NCBI RefSeq assembly: GCF_963677715.1 | Contig: NZ_OY782495.1 | Location: 2,780,001-2,844,000, forward strand | DNA: 64,000 bases | Origin: an uncultured Bacteroides sp. | GTDB lineage: Bacteria > Bacteroidota > Bacteroidia > Bacteroidales > Bacteroidaceae | Direction of reading: 5' to 3' | Part shown: piece by piece, positions 35,225-43,146 of the stretch | Layout of the letters: each line of letters begins with the position of its first letter | Position numbering within the stretch: the stretch's first letter is position 1 | The notes under the pieces: model-generated | Seen by the model: only the letters and a program-made list of their open reading frames with translations | What the model was told of the DNA's origin: nothing | Databases searched by the model: none | Translations under genes and position numbers: made by a program

Positions 35225-35281
35225 AAATCAGCTGTGCCATCTAAAAATTAATTATTAATTTTTAGATGGCACAGCTGATTT
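35225..35281. repeat. perfect 57-bp palindrome (28-bp arms, 1-base centre)
   Basis: The left arm 35225-35252 and right arm 35254-35281 are exact reverse complements; each contains CAGCTGTGCCATCTAAAAA or its inverse. As DNA it could extrude a cruciform and as RNA a 28-bp hairpin. It lies downstream of both flanking genes (exb operon and the M64 gene), but much longer than a normal terminator. Confidence 0.85.
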
Positions 35282-35353
35282 ACAGTCTCTTGTTCTTTCA
35301 ATGTTAAAACCTTGAACGAATACACTACATTTTATATTTTCGAGTAGAATTGG

Positions 35354-36631
35354 TTATTCAGTGTAGAACTTAATAATTCTTGTTATCGCACGTTGACAAA
35401 CAGGGCAGAAATTCGGGTATTCATTGGTACGCATACGGCAGTTGTATGCCGGGCGGTAAATGCCTTTGGCTGAATAGCCTCCTCCTTCATAGACACCAAT
35501 AGCATATTTGTCTTTTGCTGAGGGAGGAGTTGGTCTTGGAGTCTTTTCGTCTAGCATATCCTGCCATTTAGATGCAAAGTTTGCTAAGGTACTGATATTG
35601 GGTTCCCAAGGTTCTACATTTAAAGGATAAGTGTCGTTCATTACATCTTCGTCATAGAAATATTCATCAGCCAGACCGGCAAAACTATGCCCGAATTCGT
35701 GTACTACCACAGGTCTAAACATTTTATGATGAGCCGCAGTTAAAGTGAATGCATTATAGATGCCTCCTCCGCCATACTGTTCTGTATTTGCTAATATGAT
35801 TATGTATTCGTATGGAATTCCAGCTAAAGCATCATTTATTGCTTTTACATGGTTTGTTGTTAGATATCTATCAGAGTAGAATGTATCAAAATGAGATCCG
35901 AAAGCTGTGTCTTTCCATTGTTTTAATTTGGGTGCACTTATTCCACTATCAGCCGACGGGCTTGCTACGGCAACGACATTAAACTTGTCTTTCATTGATT
36001 TGAATGGCTCATGTGCAAAGAGACTCTCACATGCTGTAGCGGCATCTTCGTAGAAAATTCCCATTTCTGAAATTGTATATCCTTCAGCTAATATTGCTAC
36101 ATCAATACATTTCTGTTCGCTGCCATTTTTTACAATATATTTGTATGGAAGTATGTGGGATAGTCCTTTGGCCTTAATTAAAATGTCATTGGGATCTACA
36201 ATATGTTTCATCGAAGCGCTAATATTATGGCGAGCATCAAATAGTGAAACTTCAATTTCTACACTGTGTAATGGGAAAGGTAGTATAAATGTGTTTTCGA
36301 ATCCTTTTGACGTTGTTTTAGCCTCATCAGTGGATATCCATTCCTGGAATAAAGAAGAAAAGGATGTTTCATAGATGCTTTTCTTGCTGTTTAAATCTCT
36401 CATTATGATTTTCCCGTTCCCTTCCAATGGTAATTCTGATAAATGATGTCTTCTACCTGCCCAAGATGGTAGCTGTGATAATTCATCCAAAAAAATGTTT
36501 TGGGTAGTGGCGTTTCCGCTGAATATATAATCGATTCTTAGACTTTTATTAGTGAAGTAGTCGGTGAAATTTTGTGCATTTGTGTAAAGTGCTATAAATA
36601 GTGATGCAATAATTGTTGTTATTAGTCTCAT
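35354..36631 (-). CDS. secreted M64-family (IgA peptidase-like) metallopeptidase
   Basis: A secreted zinc metallopeptidase of MEROPS family M64, whose founder is the Clostridium ramosum IgA protease; the true substrate in Bacteroides is unknown. The signal peptide is MRLITTIIASLFIALYTNAQ (residues 1-20). An N-terminal beta-sandwich domain spans about 25-165. The catalytic domain begins near DVAILAEGYT, with zinc site VVVHEFGHSFAGLADEYFYD (HExxH plus the downstream acidic DEY) at about 305-325. The C-terminus has NCRMRTNEYPNFCPVCQRAI with paired cysteines. 425 aa. Single gene with -7 element TACCTTTG on its strand at 36655-36662. Confidence 0.9.
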   Translation of the reverse strand: MRLITTIIASLFIALYTNAQNFTDYFTNKSLRIDYIFSGNATTQNIFLDELSQLPSWAGRRHHLSELPLEGNGKIIMRDLNSKKSIYETSFSSLFQEWISTDEAKTTSKGFENTFILPFPLHSVEIEVSLFDARHNISASMKHIVDPNDILIKAKGLSHILPYKYIVKNGSEQKCIDVAILAEGYTISEMGIFYEDAATACESLFAHEPFKSMKDKFNVVAVASPSADSGISAPKLKQWKDTAFGSHFDTFYSDRYLTTNHVKAINDALAGIPYEYIIILANTEQYGGGGIYNAFTLTAAHHKMFRPVVVHEFGHSFAGLADEYFYDEDVMNDTYPLNVEPWEPNISTLANFASKWQDMLDEKTPRPTPPSAKDKYAIGVYEGGGYSAKGIYRPAYNCRMRTNEYPNFCPVCQRAITRIIKFYTE

Positions 36632-36654
36632 ATTGTTGGGAATTAATGTTGTTA

Positions 36655-36662
36655 CAAAGGTA
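36655..36662 (-). promoter_or_regulatory. -7 element for the M64 gene
   Basis: The minus strand reads TACCTTTG, 23 bases before the ATG. Confidence 0.55.
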
Positions 36663-36776
36663 TAATTATTATTGGTTTGATAAAAATAAGAGGATGAGAA
36701 TTCGTCTTTATATTAATTACTCTTGTTTTTGCAAATAATTGTAATAGATTGTTCTATTTATTATTGAAAAAATGAT

Positions 36777-36784
36777 TAACTTTG
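36777..36784 (+). promoter_or_regulatory. -7 element for the Lrp/AsnC gene
   Basis: TAACTTTG lies 60 bases before the ATG at 36845. Confidence 0.5.
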
Positions 36785-36844
36785 CATATTCATTGCGAAA
36801 AAATGCAATGCGTTTTTTATACTTACTTATATAATTGGATTTAA

Positions 36845-37321
36845 ATGGGACATCATCAATTAGATTCTCTGGATGAACAGATTTTAAAATTGATTGCAGG
36901 GAATGCTCGCATTCCTTTTTTAGAAGTGGCAAGAGCCTGCAATGTTTCTGGTGCTGCTATACATCAGCGTATACAAAAGCTGACTAATTTGGGTATACTG
37001 AAGGGGTCGGAATATGTTATTGATCCTGAGAAAATCGGATATGAAACATGTGCTTATATTGGTCTTTATCTAAAGGACCCTGAGTCTTTTGAATCTGTAG
37101 CCAAAGCACTTGAAAATATACCGGAAGTAGTTGAATGTCACTTTACTACAGGGCAATATGACATGTTTATTAAGATATATGCAAAGAACAACCATCATCT
37201 ATTGAGTATAATACATGATAAGCTGCAGCCTTTGGGTTTAGCGCGGACGGAAACGTTGATCTCTTTTCACGAGGCTATTAAAAGGCAAATGCCTATCATG
37301 GTAGAAGTGGAAGAAGATTAA
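36845..37321 (+). CDS. Lrp/AsnC-family transcriptional regulator
   Basis: A feast/famine regulator that binds DNA as an amino-acid-responsive oligomer. The N-terminal winged HTH (about residues 5-60) has LDSLDEQILKLIAGNARIPFLEVARACNVSGAAIHQRIQKL. The C-terminal RAM/ACT-like ligand domain runs from about 70 (YETCAYIGLYLKD) with the conserved VVECHFTTGQYDMFIKIYA. 158 aa is the normal length. It stands alone, convergent with folA and only 2 bases from the folA stop, so its target cannot be read from neighbours; other Lrp-type genes would be expected elsewhere. Confidence 0.94.
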   Translation: MGHHQLDSLDEQILKLIAGNARIPFLEVARACNVSGAAIHQRIQKLTNLGILKGSEYVIDPEKIGYETCAYIGLYLKDPESFESVAKALENIPEVVECHFTTGQYDMFIKIYAKNNHHLLSIIHDKLQPLGLARTETLISFHEAIKRQMPIMVEVEED

Positions 37322-37323
37322 CT

Positions 37324-37818
37324 TTATCTCCTAATATAATTAATAAAAGAATATGAGCAGAGATGTTTATCATCAGCAGGATGATCTTCTCTGCTTTTCT
37401 CGTACCATATATTAAAGTCTATGGCAGGAAAAAAGGCATCAGCTTTACCGGCCTCTGTGTTGACCTTTGTGAGGTGAAGTTCGTTAGCCATTGGTAATGC
37501 TTGCCGGTAGATACTTTCGCCTCCGATAATATATATATATTCTTCTTTACTGCAGCTTTCTAATGCCAGCTCAAAAGTTGGGAATATTTCTGTTTGGGGA
37601 TATTTAAACGTTGGATTAGAAGAAATAACTATGTTTCTTCGATTAGGAAGGGCCCCGTTAGGCAATGATTCAAACGTTTTTCGGCCCATGATAATTGCTT
37701 TTCCGGTAGTAAGTGTCTTAAAATGTTTTAAGTCATTAGGCAATCGGAAAAGTAGTTTATTCTGGTATCCGATAGCTAAATTGCTGTCGACTGCGGCTAT
37801 AATTATTATTTTGCTCAT
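37324..37818 (-). CDS. folA: dihydrofolate reductase
   Basis: Reduces dihydrofolate to tetrahydrofolate with NADPH, regenerating the folate oxidised by ThyA. 164 aa. Seen: AAVDSNLAIGYQNKLLFRLPNDLKHFK with the catalytic acid Asp29, GKAIIMGRKTFESLP (NADPH site), and YIIGGESIYRQALPMANELHLTKV. The usual Trp before the L-P-x-D motif (E. coli Trp22) is Phe24 here. Nine bases downstream of thyA, clearly one operon. The end abuts the convergent Lrp gene, with no room for a terminator hairpin. Confidence 0.96.
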   Translation of the reverse strand: MSKIIIIAAVDSNLAIGYQNKLLFRLPNDLKHFKTLTTGKAIIMGRKTFESLPNGALPNRRNIVISSNPTFKYPQTEIFPTFELALESCSKEEYIYIIGGESIYRQALPMANELHLTKVNTEAGKADAFFPAIDFNIWYEKSREDHPADDKHLCSYSFINYIRR

Positions 37819-37827
37819 AAGTTGAGT

Positions 37828-38622
37828 TTAAATAGATACTTTTCCGGCAATATGTGGATGCGGATTGTAATTCTCTAATTCAAAATCTTCGTAATTAAAA
37901 TCAAATATACTTTTTATCTCTGGATTAATTTTCATTTGCGGCAAGGGACGTGGTTCCCGGCTAAGCTGAAGTTTCACTTGCTCCAAATGGTTTATATATA
38001 TATGAGCGTCACCTAGGGTATGCACAAAGTCTCCAACTTCTAATCCTGTTACCTGAGCCATCATTTGTAACAATAAAGCATACGAAGCAATATTGAATGG
38101 TACACCCAGAAAAATATCTGCGCTACGTTGATAAAGCTGCATACTTAACCGCCCATTAGCGACATAAAACTGGAAAAGGATGTGGCATGGGGGAAGATTC
38201 ATGTTATTCAGGTCGGCCACATTCCATGCGCTTACAATGATTCGACGAGAATCGGGATTCTTTTTGATTGTATTTATGGCTTCTGTAATTTGGTCAATGC
38301 TGCCGCCTTTATAGTCCGGCCAAGATCTCCATTGATAACCATATATGTGTCCTAAATCTCCATCTTCATTTGCCCATTCATTCCAGATACGCACACCGTT
38401 TTCTTGCAAATATTTCGCATTAGTATCTCCTTTTAGAAACCACAGTAGTTCGTAGATAATTGATTTAAGATGGAGCTTCTTAGTAGTGAGGCATGGAAAG
38501 CCTTCGTTGAGATTGAAACGCATTTGATGTCCAAAAACACTAATTGTTCCGGTTCCGGTGCGATCTTCTTTTTGTACTCCTTCTTTCAGTACTCTGTCGA
38601 GCAGTTCTAAATATTGTTTCAT
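37828..38622 (-). CDS. thyA: thymidylate synthase
   Basis: Methylates dUMP to dTMP using methylene-tetrahydrofolate. 264 aa, the same length as E. coli ThyA. The catalytic cysteine is in [14 protein letters not shown]. Other conserved segments are [64 protein letters not shown] and [14 protein letters not shown]. It leads the thyA-folA pair. The -7 box TACATTTG is at 38645-38652. Confidence 0.97.
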   Translation of the reverse strand: MKQYLELLDRVLKEGVQKEDRTGTGTISVFGHQMRFNLNEGFPCLTTKKLHLKSIIYELLWFLKGDTNAKYLQENGVRIWNEWANEDGDLGHIYGYQWRSWPDYKGGSIDQITEAINTIKKNPDSRRIIVSAWNVADLNNMNLPPCHILFQFYVANGRLSMQLYQRSADIFLGVPFNIASYALLLQMMAQVTGLEVGDFVHTLGDAHIYINHLEQVKLQLSREPRPLPQMKINPEIKSIFDFNYEDFELENYNPHPHIAGKVSI

Positions 38623-38644
38623 TGCATATTCTTAACGTTGGCCA

Positions 38645-38652
38645 CAAATGTA
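38645..38652 (-). promoter_or_regulatory. -7 element for thyA-folA
   Basis: The minus strand reads TACATTTG, 22 bases before the thyA ATG. Confidence 0.6.
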
Positions 38653-38719
38653 CATAAAAAGTTCAAAAGAGAAAGCATCTCATTCTGATTTGTAGTTAGC
38701 TTTTTTAGAAAAAAAACTT

Positions 38720-40021
38720 TTAGATAAAAGGTGTGAATATATTGGCGATCCAGCCCACAAGTCGTTTCCATTTTGAACGTTGTTTCCATCTTTGAGGAGT
38801 TAATAGGGTGCTGAAACTTTTGTCTGCTTCAAAAATATCGCTCAATTCTTTTGTGGTTTTTTTATCAAATATGAATGCATTTATTTCGTAGTCATATCGA
38901 AGGCTACGGCTGTTTAAATTTGCCGAACCAACGGTGCAGAATAGACTGTCAACCATCATTACTTTTGAATGATGAAATCCTCCGTTGAATAGATAAATGC
39001 TTGCACCTCTTTTCATTAGTTTATGAACTAAATAGAAAGAGGCTTCGGGTGTGAAGGGGATATCCGATTTAGATGAAATCATAATCTCTACCTTGATGCC
39101 ACGTTTGATAGCTGATTTTAATGCTTCTCTTATTGAATGTGTTGGCATGAAATAAGGATTTACTATCTGTATGGATTTTTGAGCCGATTCAATAGCTTTG
39201 GCGTATGTATGGCGAAGTTGCTTTGGTGTTTTATTTGGTGCTCTGTCTACAATTGCTATCTCCTCTTTGTTGGCTGTTGCAGTGTCTGTTTCCTCAGGAT
39301 AATAGATTTCTCCACGAATATTTTGTTTTGTAGTGCTATTCCATGTTAGTAGGAAAATGTTTTGTATATATTTTACGGCCCCCCCCTCAATGCGTATGTG
39401 CATATCTCTCCATTTTCCTATCTTAGGTAGACCTTTAATATAATAATCGGCAACATTCATTCCTCCGATGTAGGCTACTTTGCCATCGATTACCGCTATT
39501 TTTCGATGATCACGATGTAAAGCGTGATTAATATAAGGGAACCTAAAAGGATCGAATTTAACAATTTCTATACCTCTTTGACGGATTGAATCCAGACGTT
39601 TTTCTTTTAGAGGTTGGTCGTTCGACCAATTGCCAAATGCGTCAAAAAGTACGCGAATCTTAACTCCTTGCTTGGCTTTTGAGGCTAGTAGGTCAAAGAG
39701 TGCATTTGCGATAGAATCATTGCGGAAGTTAAAATATTCTAAGTGTATGTTATGTTTGGCCTTTCGAATTTCGGCGAAAAGATCTAAGAACTTCTCCGTT
39801 CCTGTTTTTAGAAGTTTTGTTTTATTGTTATAGGTAATAGGAATGTGTAACTCATTTAGGAATTCAACAAGAATAGAGTCACTTGTTATTTTTGGTGACT
39901 CTATTTCTTTTGTTATTGATAAGGTATCTCTTTCTTGCGCACGAGTACTTGCTGAAGCAATAACGAGCAAAAGTATGATTACGGATAGTCTTAATCTTGA
40001 AGGGGTGCCGATATTTATCAA
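38720..40021 (-). CDS. phospholipase D family protein, cardiolipin synthase-like, exported
   Basis: A PLD-superfamily enzyme, probably a cardiolipin synthase or related phosphatidyl transferase. Two HKD motifs: HRDHRKIAVIDGKVAYIGGMNVAD (about residues 168-191) and HHSKVMMVDSLFCTVGSANLNSRS (about 350-373). Unlike E. coli ClsA it lacks the two N-terminal membrane spans. Instead it has a signal-like segment (LRLSVIILLLVIASASTRAQ), so the enzyme is likely periplasmic. 433 aa. The only usable start is TTG at 40021, since no ATG lies between the upstream stop and the first HKD motif. It follows the small membrane gene by 33 bases and may share its operon. Confidence 0.88.
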   Translation of the reverse strand: MINIGTPSRLRLSVIILLLVIASASTRAQERDTLSITKEIESPKITSDSILVEFLNELHIPITYNNKTKLLKTGTEKFLDLFAEIRKAKHNIHLEYFNFRNDSIANALFDLLASKAKQGVKIRVLFDAFGNWSNDQPLKEKRLDSIRQRGIEIVKFDPFRFPYINHALHRDHRKIAVIDGKVAYIGGMNVADYYIKGLPKIGKWRDMHIRIEGGAVKYIQNIFLLTWNSTTKQNIRGEIYYPEETDTATANKEEIAIVDRAPNKTPKQLRHTYAKAIESAQKSIQIVNPYFMPTHSIREALKSAIKRGIKVEIMISSKSDIPFTPEASFYLVHKLMKRGASIYLFNGGFHHSKVMMVDSLFCTVGSANLNSRSLRYDYEINAFIFDKKTTKELSDIFEADKSFSTLLTPQRWKQRSKWKRLVGWIANIFTPFI

Positions 40022-40054
40022 ATCGTGTTGTCTTTTGAAGTTCTTATTTGTTTA

Positions 40055-40381
40055 TTAAGCCATTGTGCATACTTTGCGGACACCCAAAAACATGAGTACC
40101 GCTATTGCAATAAGCAATGATTTGGGGTCGATTTTTTCAATGCCATTTTGCACTAATGATATGAAAACATCTCTTAACACACCGATAATAGCTTGTAGTC
40201 CGTTAAGGGTTATAAATAAAATTAGTGTAATGGCAACACAGAACGATATCCATAGATTAGATAACCGTTTATTATGATTTGGCAGATTGTGTGTGATACG
40301 GTGGCTAAACCCGTTATCTTTTATTTCCTGCTTTCTTTCGTCGAAAAATTGTTTCAACAGTTTATCATTTGTATCCATCAT
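40055..40381 (-). CDS. small membrane protein paired with the sigma factor
   Basis: 108 aa. A charged N-terminal third (MMDTNDKLLKQFFDERKQEIKDNGFSHRI) and two membrane spans, about 44-68 (WISFCVAITLILFITLNGL) and 88-105 (LLIAIAVLMFLGVRKVCTM). It overlaps the sigma-factor gene by 17 bases, so its translation depends on it. The N-terminal pattern resembles a Bacteroidales family I remember as DUF5056, often next to ECF sigma genes; I cannot confirm the number. A cytoplasmic tail plus spans downstream of an ECF sigma suggests an anti-sigma or membrane-tether role (inference). No zinc-binding HxxxCxxC is present. Confidence 0.7.
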   Translation of the reverse strand: MMDTNDKLLKQFFDERKQEIKDNGFSHRITHNLPNHNKRLSNLWISFCVAITLILFITLNGLQAIIGVLRDVFISLVQNGIEKIDPKSLLIAIAVLMFLGVRKVCTMA

Positions 40382-40913
40382 AACCGTTTTGTTTTAAGTA
40401 TGTAGCTAATTTCTCTTTGCCTCTTGATAAGTGCGATTTTATAGTTCCTGCGGGGCAACCCATAATCTCTGTGATTTTTTCTATACTAACATCTTCCATA
40501 TAAAAAAGTGTAATGCAGGTTCGTTCTATATCTTTGAGCTTTTTGAGCGATTGGTAAATGTCTATTTTTTGCCCCACATTTTCCTGTTCAGTTTTGAAGG
40601 TGGAATCGACTTCCTTTGATTCCAGACCGATTGTATCCTTTCGACTGCGAATATAGTCATAAAAAACATTATATGCAATACGATACAGCCAAGTAGAGAA
40701 ACTTGAAAGGTTTTTAAAAGAAGCAATGCTGGTATAGGCTTTAATAAAAGTGTCTTGTGCCAGATCATCACTTAACTCGTTGTCGCCGCAAGTCAGATTG
40801 AGAAAGAAGCGCCTGATAGGCGATTGGTATTTCTTTACTAACTCGTCAAAGGCCCTGGTATTTTTGAATACCACGACCTGTGCCACCAACGATATGTCGT
40901 TAAGTTGGCTCAT
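40365..40913 (-). CDS. ECF-type RNA polymerase sigma factor
   Basis: A sigma-70 family group 4 factor. Region 2 (about residues 18-85) has FDELVKKYQSPIRRFFLNL, DELAQDTFIKAY-like sequence and FSTWLYRIAYNVFYDYIRSRK. Region 4 (about 120-175) has LKDIERTCITLFYMEDVSIEKITEIMGCPAGTIKSHLSRGKEKL, a standard HTH. 182 aa. Its ATG overlaps the stop of the upstream membrane protein gene (ATGA) and its end overlaps the downstream small membrane protein gene, so three genes are translationally coupled. No SusC/SusD genes are near, so it is not a typical polysaccharide-locus sigma. Confidence 0.93.
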   Translation of the reverse strand: MSQLNDISLVAQVVVFKNTRAFDELVKKYQSPIRRFFLNLTCGDNELSDDLAQDTFIKAYTSIASFKNLSSFSTWLYRIAYNVFYDYIRSRKDTIGLESKEVDSTFKTEQENVGQKIDIYQSLKKLKDIERTCITLFYMEDVSIEKITEIMGCPAGTIKSHLSRGKEKLATYLKQNGYDGYK

Positions 40914-41608
40914 TCTTCTATGGAAGACTTATTATCTTTTTCTTCATCATTGTTTTTATGATCCTGCTTCCGATTGTTGAATGAAGTCTCTTTTGAGTTT
41001 TTGGGAGCAGATGAATTTTGTGTGTAGTAGATAACAAGTTGTCCTAGTCCGGTAAACATTATTAGTAATCCGATGCATCCTAATCCGAAATTGTTAGTTA
41101 ATGCCCATAGGAAGATGAATAGTCCGATACCAATAAATGTGTTTTTTATACCTCTCGTTCGGATATCATTTTCTATGCGTTCATTGAATACACCTTCAGG
41201 AATGGGCTGCCCCGCCGCGAGAGCCTGCTCTACAAGTCTGTATTTAGCTTTCCTGTTTTTATATCGGAAAAAGAATAAAATAAAGATAATAAATATAGGG
41301 AATCCAAAAATCATGATTATTGCCACGATAGGAATCATCACGGAACTTCCAAAATCTGTGCTTCCAAAGTTAAACGGAAAATCGTTGTCGATGGACGCAG
41401 TTGAAGTTACACTTGTTGCGCTATCCGGAGTATCTTCCCAGCCTGCGACAAATGTGGAGTCTGAATCTTTATCGGTTTCTGCTGTTTCGGCTTTGGTCAC
41501 TGTGATTCTGACTTTTCCAATGCTGTCTTTTAAAATAGTCCTTTTCTGTGCTAGTATCAGCGTACAGAATGTGACAGCTAACGTTAAGGTTATAATTACT
41601 CGTTTCAT
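40910..41608 (-). CDS. signal-peptide-bearing membrane protein upstream of the sigma factor
   Basis: 232 aa. Signal peptide about 1-20 (MKRVIITLTLAVTFCTLILA). A Ser/Thr/Asp-rich extracytoplasmic part follows to about 88, then a long span (about 93-118, MIPIVAIIMIFGFPIFIIFILFFF), a basic cytoplasmic stretch (RYKNRKAKYRLVEQALAAGQPIPEGVF) and two more spans (about 155-195). A Lys/Asn-rich acidic tail ends the protein. The middle resembles a Bacteroidales domain I recall as DUF6249 (uncertain). It is the first gene of the coupled trio, overlapping the sigma gene by 4 bases; a sensor or regulator of the sigma is possible but not shown. Confidence 0.7.
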   Translation of the reverse strand: MKRVIITLTLAVTFCTLILAQKRTILKDSIGKVRITVTKAETAETDKDSDSTFVAGWEDTPDSATSVTSTASIDNDFPFNFGSTDFGSSVMIPIVAIIMIFGFPIFIIFILFFFRYKNRKAKYRLVEQALAAGQPIPEGVFNERIENDIRTRGIKNTFIGIGLFIFLWALTNNFGLGCIGLLIMFTGLGQLVIYYTQNSSAPKNSKETSFNNRKQDHKNNDEEKDNKSSIEE

Positions 41609-41721
41609 ATGCTTGTACCTTTATTATTATTATTTCTTTTGTGTGTTAGACGTAGTTCTCCATGTAGAAAGTTGCAAAGAGACAAATAATTTTTCATATT
41701 TGCACTTTTTAATAGAATAAA

Positions 41722-43146
41722 ATGAATTTACCAACTGATTTCGTTACTTATACACACGGCCTTTTTGGAGATGAAGAATATAATAAGTTGGCTGAAGCTT
41801 TGCAAGAAGATTCTCCCATAAGTATCCGTCTAAATGCCTCTAAGGGGGCGTTTCCTGTTTCTCTTACTGATTCGGTGTCAGTTCCTTGGTGTTCCGATGG
41901 ATATTATCTTCCTGAAAGGTTGACATTTACTTTTGATCCCTTATTTCATGCCGGATGTTATTATGTACAAGAAGCTTCTTCTATGTTCTTAGAGAGGGTA
42001 ATAAAACAGTATGTACAAACTTCGGTGGTGATGTTGGATTTATGCGCCGCACCTGGAGGTAAATCTACGCATGCAATCAGTTTGTTGCCGGCCGGTAGCT
42101 TGTTGGTAGCTAATGAAGTTATCCGTTCTCGTTCTTCTATATTAGGGGGGAACTTAACTAAATGGGGGAAGCCGAATGTGATTGTTACGAATAATGATCC
42201 GGCAGATTTCACTAAGGTAAATTCTTTTTTTGATGTTATACTTGCTGATGTTCCTTGCTCGGGAGAGGGAATGTTCCGCAAAGACGCCGGAGCTATTGCA
42301 GAATGGAATTTGAATAATGTAGAAATCTGCTGGCAGCGACAACGGCGTATTATTGCTGATGTTTGGCCCTGTCTTAAACCGGGAGGTATCTTCATTTATA
42401 GTACGTGCACTTATAATACAAAGGAAGATGAGGAAAATATAGCGTGGATGCAACACGAGTTTGAAGCCGAAGTTTTGAGTATTGATGTACCTGAGAGTTG
42501 GGGAATATGTGGAAATATGGCGGGTTATGATTTTCCTGTTTATAGGTTTTTACCACATAACGTGCGAGGTGAAGGCTTCTTTCTTACTGTGCTCAGGAAG
42601 TCCGCTTCAGAGGAGCTTGCTTCTCGATCAACGTTCCGATCTGTCTCACTAAACGCTGCTGATAAAAGGAATAAAGATTCAAGAAAAAAACTTCCGGATA
42701 AAGAAGTGACACATGCTGTCAAAGATTGGGTTATTGATTATGAAAGTTATCAGTTTACAGTGAATGGAACTTTGATATCAGCTTTCCCCAAAGCCTATTT
42801 TAATGAATTAAATAGTCTGCAACAGTTGCACATTGCTCAATCAGGTATTGCCATAGGAGAAGTGAAGGGAAAAGATATTATTCCCAACCATGCACTTGCT
42901 ATGAGCCAGATGCTAAACCCTGATGCTTTTCCTTCTATAGAACTTAGTTACGAGCAAGCTATTGCTTATTTGCGAAAGGAGGCCATTTCATTGGGCGAAA
43001 CAGCTCCTCGTGGCTATCTTTTGGTGACATATAACAATGTTTTTCTGGGGTTTGTAAAAAATATAGGCAACCGGGCTAATAATCTTTATCCTCAAGAGTG
43101 GCGAATTCGTAGTGGATATTTGCCCTTGGAAATTAAACTTTTATAA
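41722..43146 (+). CDS. rsmF: rRNA cytosine-C5 methyltransferase (RsmF/YebU-like)
   Basis: An SAM-dependent RNA m5C methyltransferase; E. coli RsmF acts on 16S rRNA C1407. The Rossmann core has the SAM motif LDLCAAPGGKSTHAISLLP (about 107-125) and both cysteines of the catalytic pair: DVPCSGEGMFRKDAGAI and YSTCTYNTKEDEENIAW. The C-terminal part (from about 295) is the RsmF-type PUA-like region, with LPLEIKLL at the end. 474 aa compares with 479 in E. coli. It is convergent with and directly abuts the ABC-F gene (stop 43146, stop 43147). The exact target nucleotide is inferred from the family. Confidence 0.92.
   Translation: MNLPTDFVTYTHGLFGDEEYNKLAEALQEDSPISIRLNASKGAFPVSLTDSVSVPWCSDGYYLPERLTFTFDPLFHAGCYYVQEASSMFLERVIKQYVQTSVVMLDLCAAPGGKSTHAISLLPAGSLLVANEVIRSRSSILGGNLTKWGKPNVIVTNNDPADFTKVNSFFDVILADVPCSGEGMFRKDAGAIAEWNLNNVEICWQRQRRIIADVWPCLKPGGIFIYSTCTYNTKEDEENIAWMQHEFEAEVLSIDVPESWGICGNMAGYDFPVYRFLPHNVRGEGFFLTVLRKSASEELASRSTFRSVSLNAADKRNKDSRKKLPDKEVTHAVKDWVIDYESYQFTVNGTLISAFPKAYFNELNSLQQLHIAQSGIAIGEVKGKDIIPNHALAMSQMLNPDAFPSIELSYEQAIAYLRKEAISLGETAPRGYLLVTYNNVFLGFVKNIGNRANNLYPQEWRIRSGYLPLEIKLL

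Noticed and set aside
35354-36631. M64 protein as a proven IgA protease
   Set aside because: Only the fold and zinc site are visible. IgA cleavage is known for the founding member, so I name the family and not the substrate.
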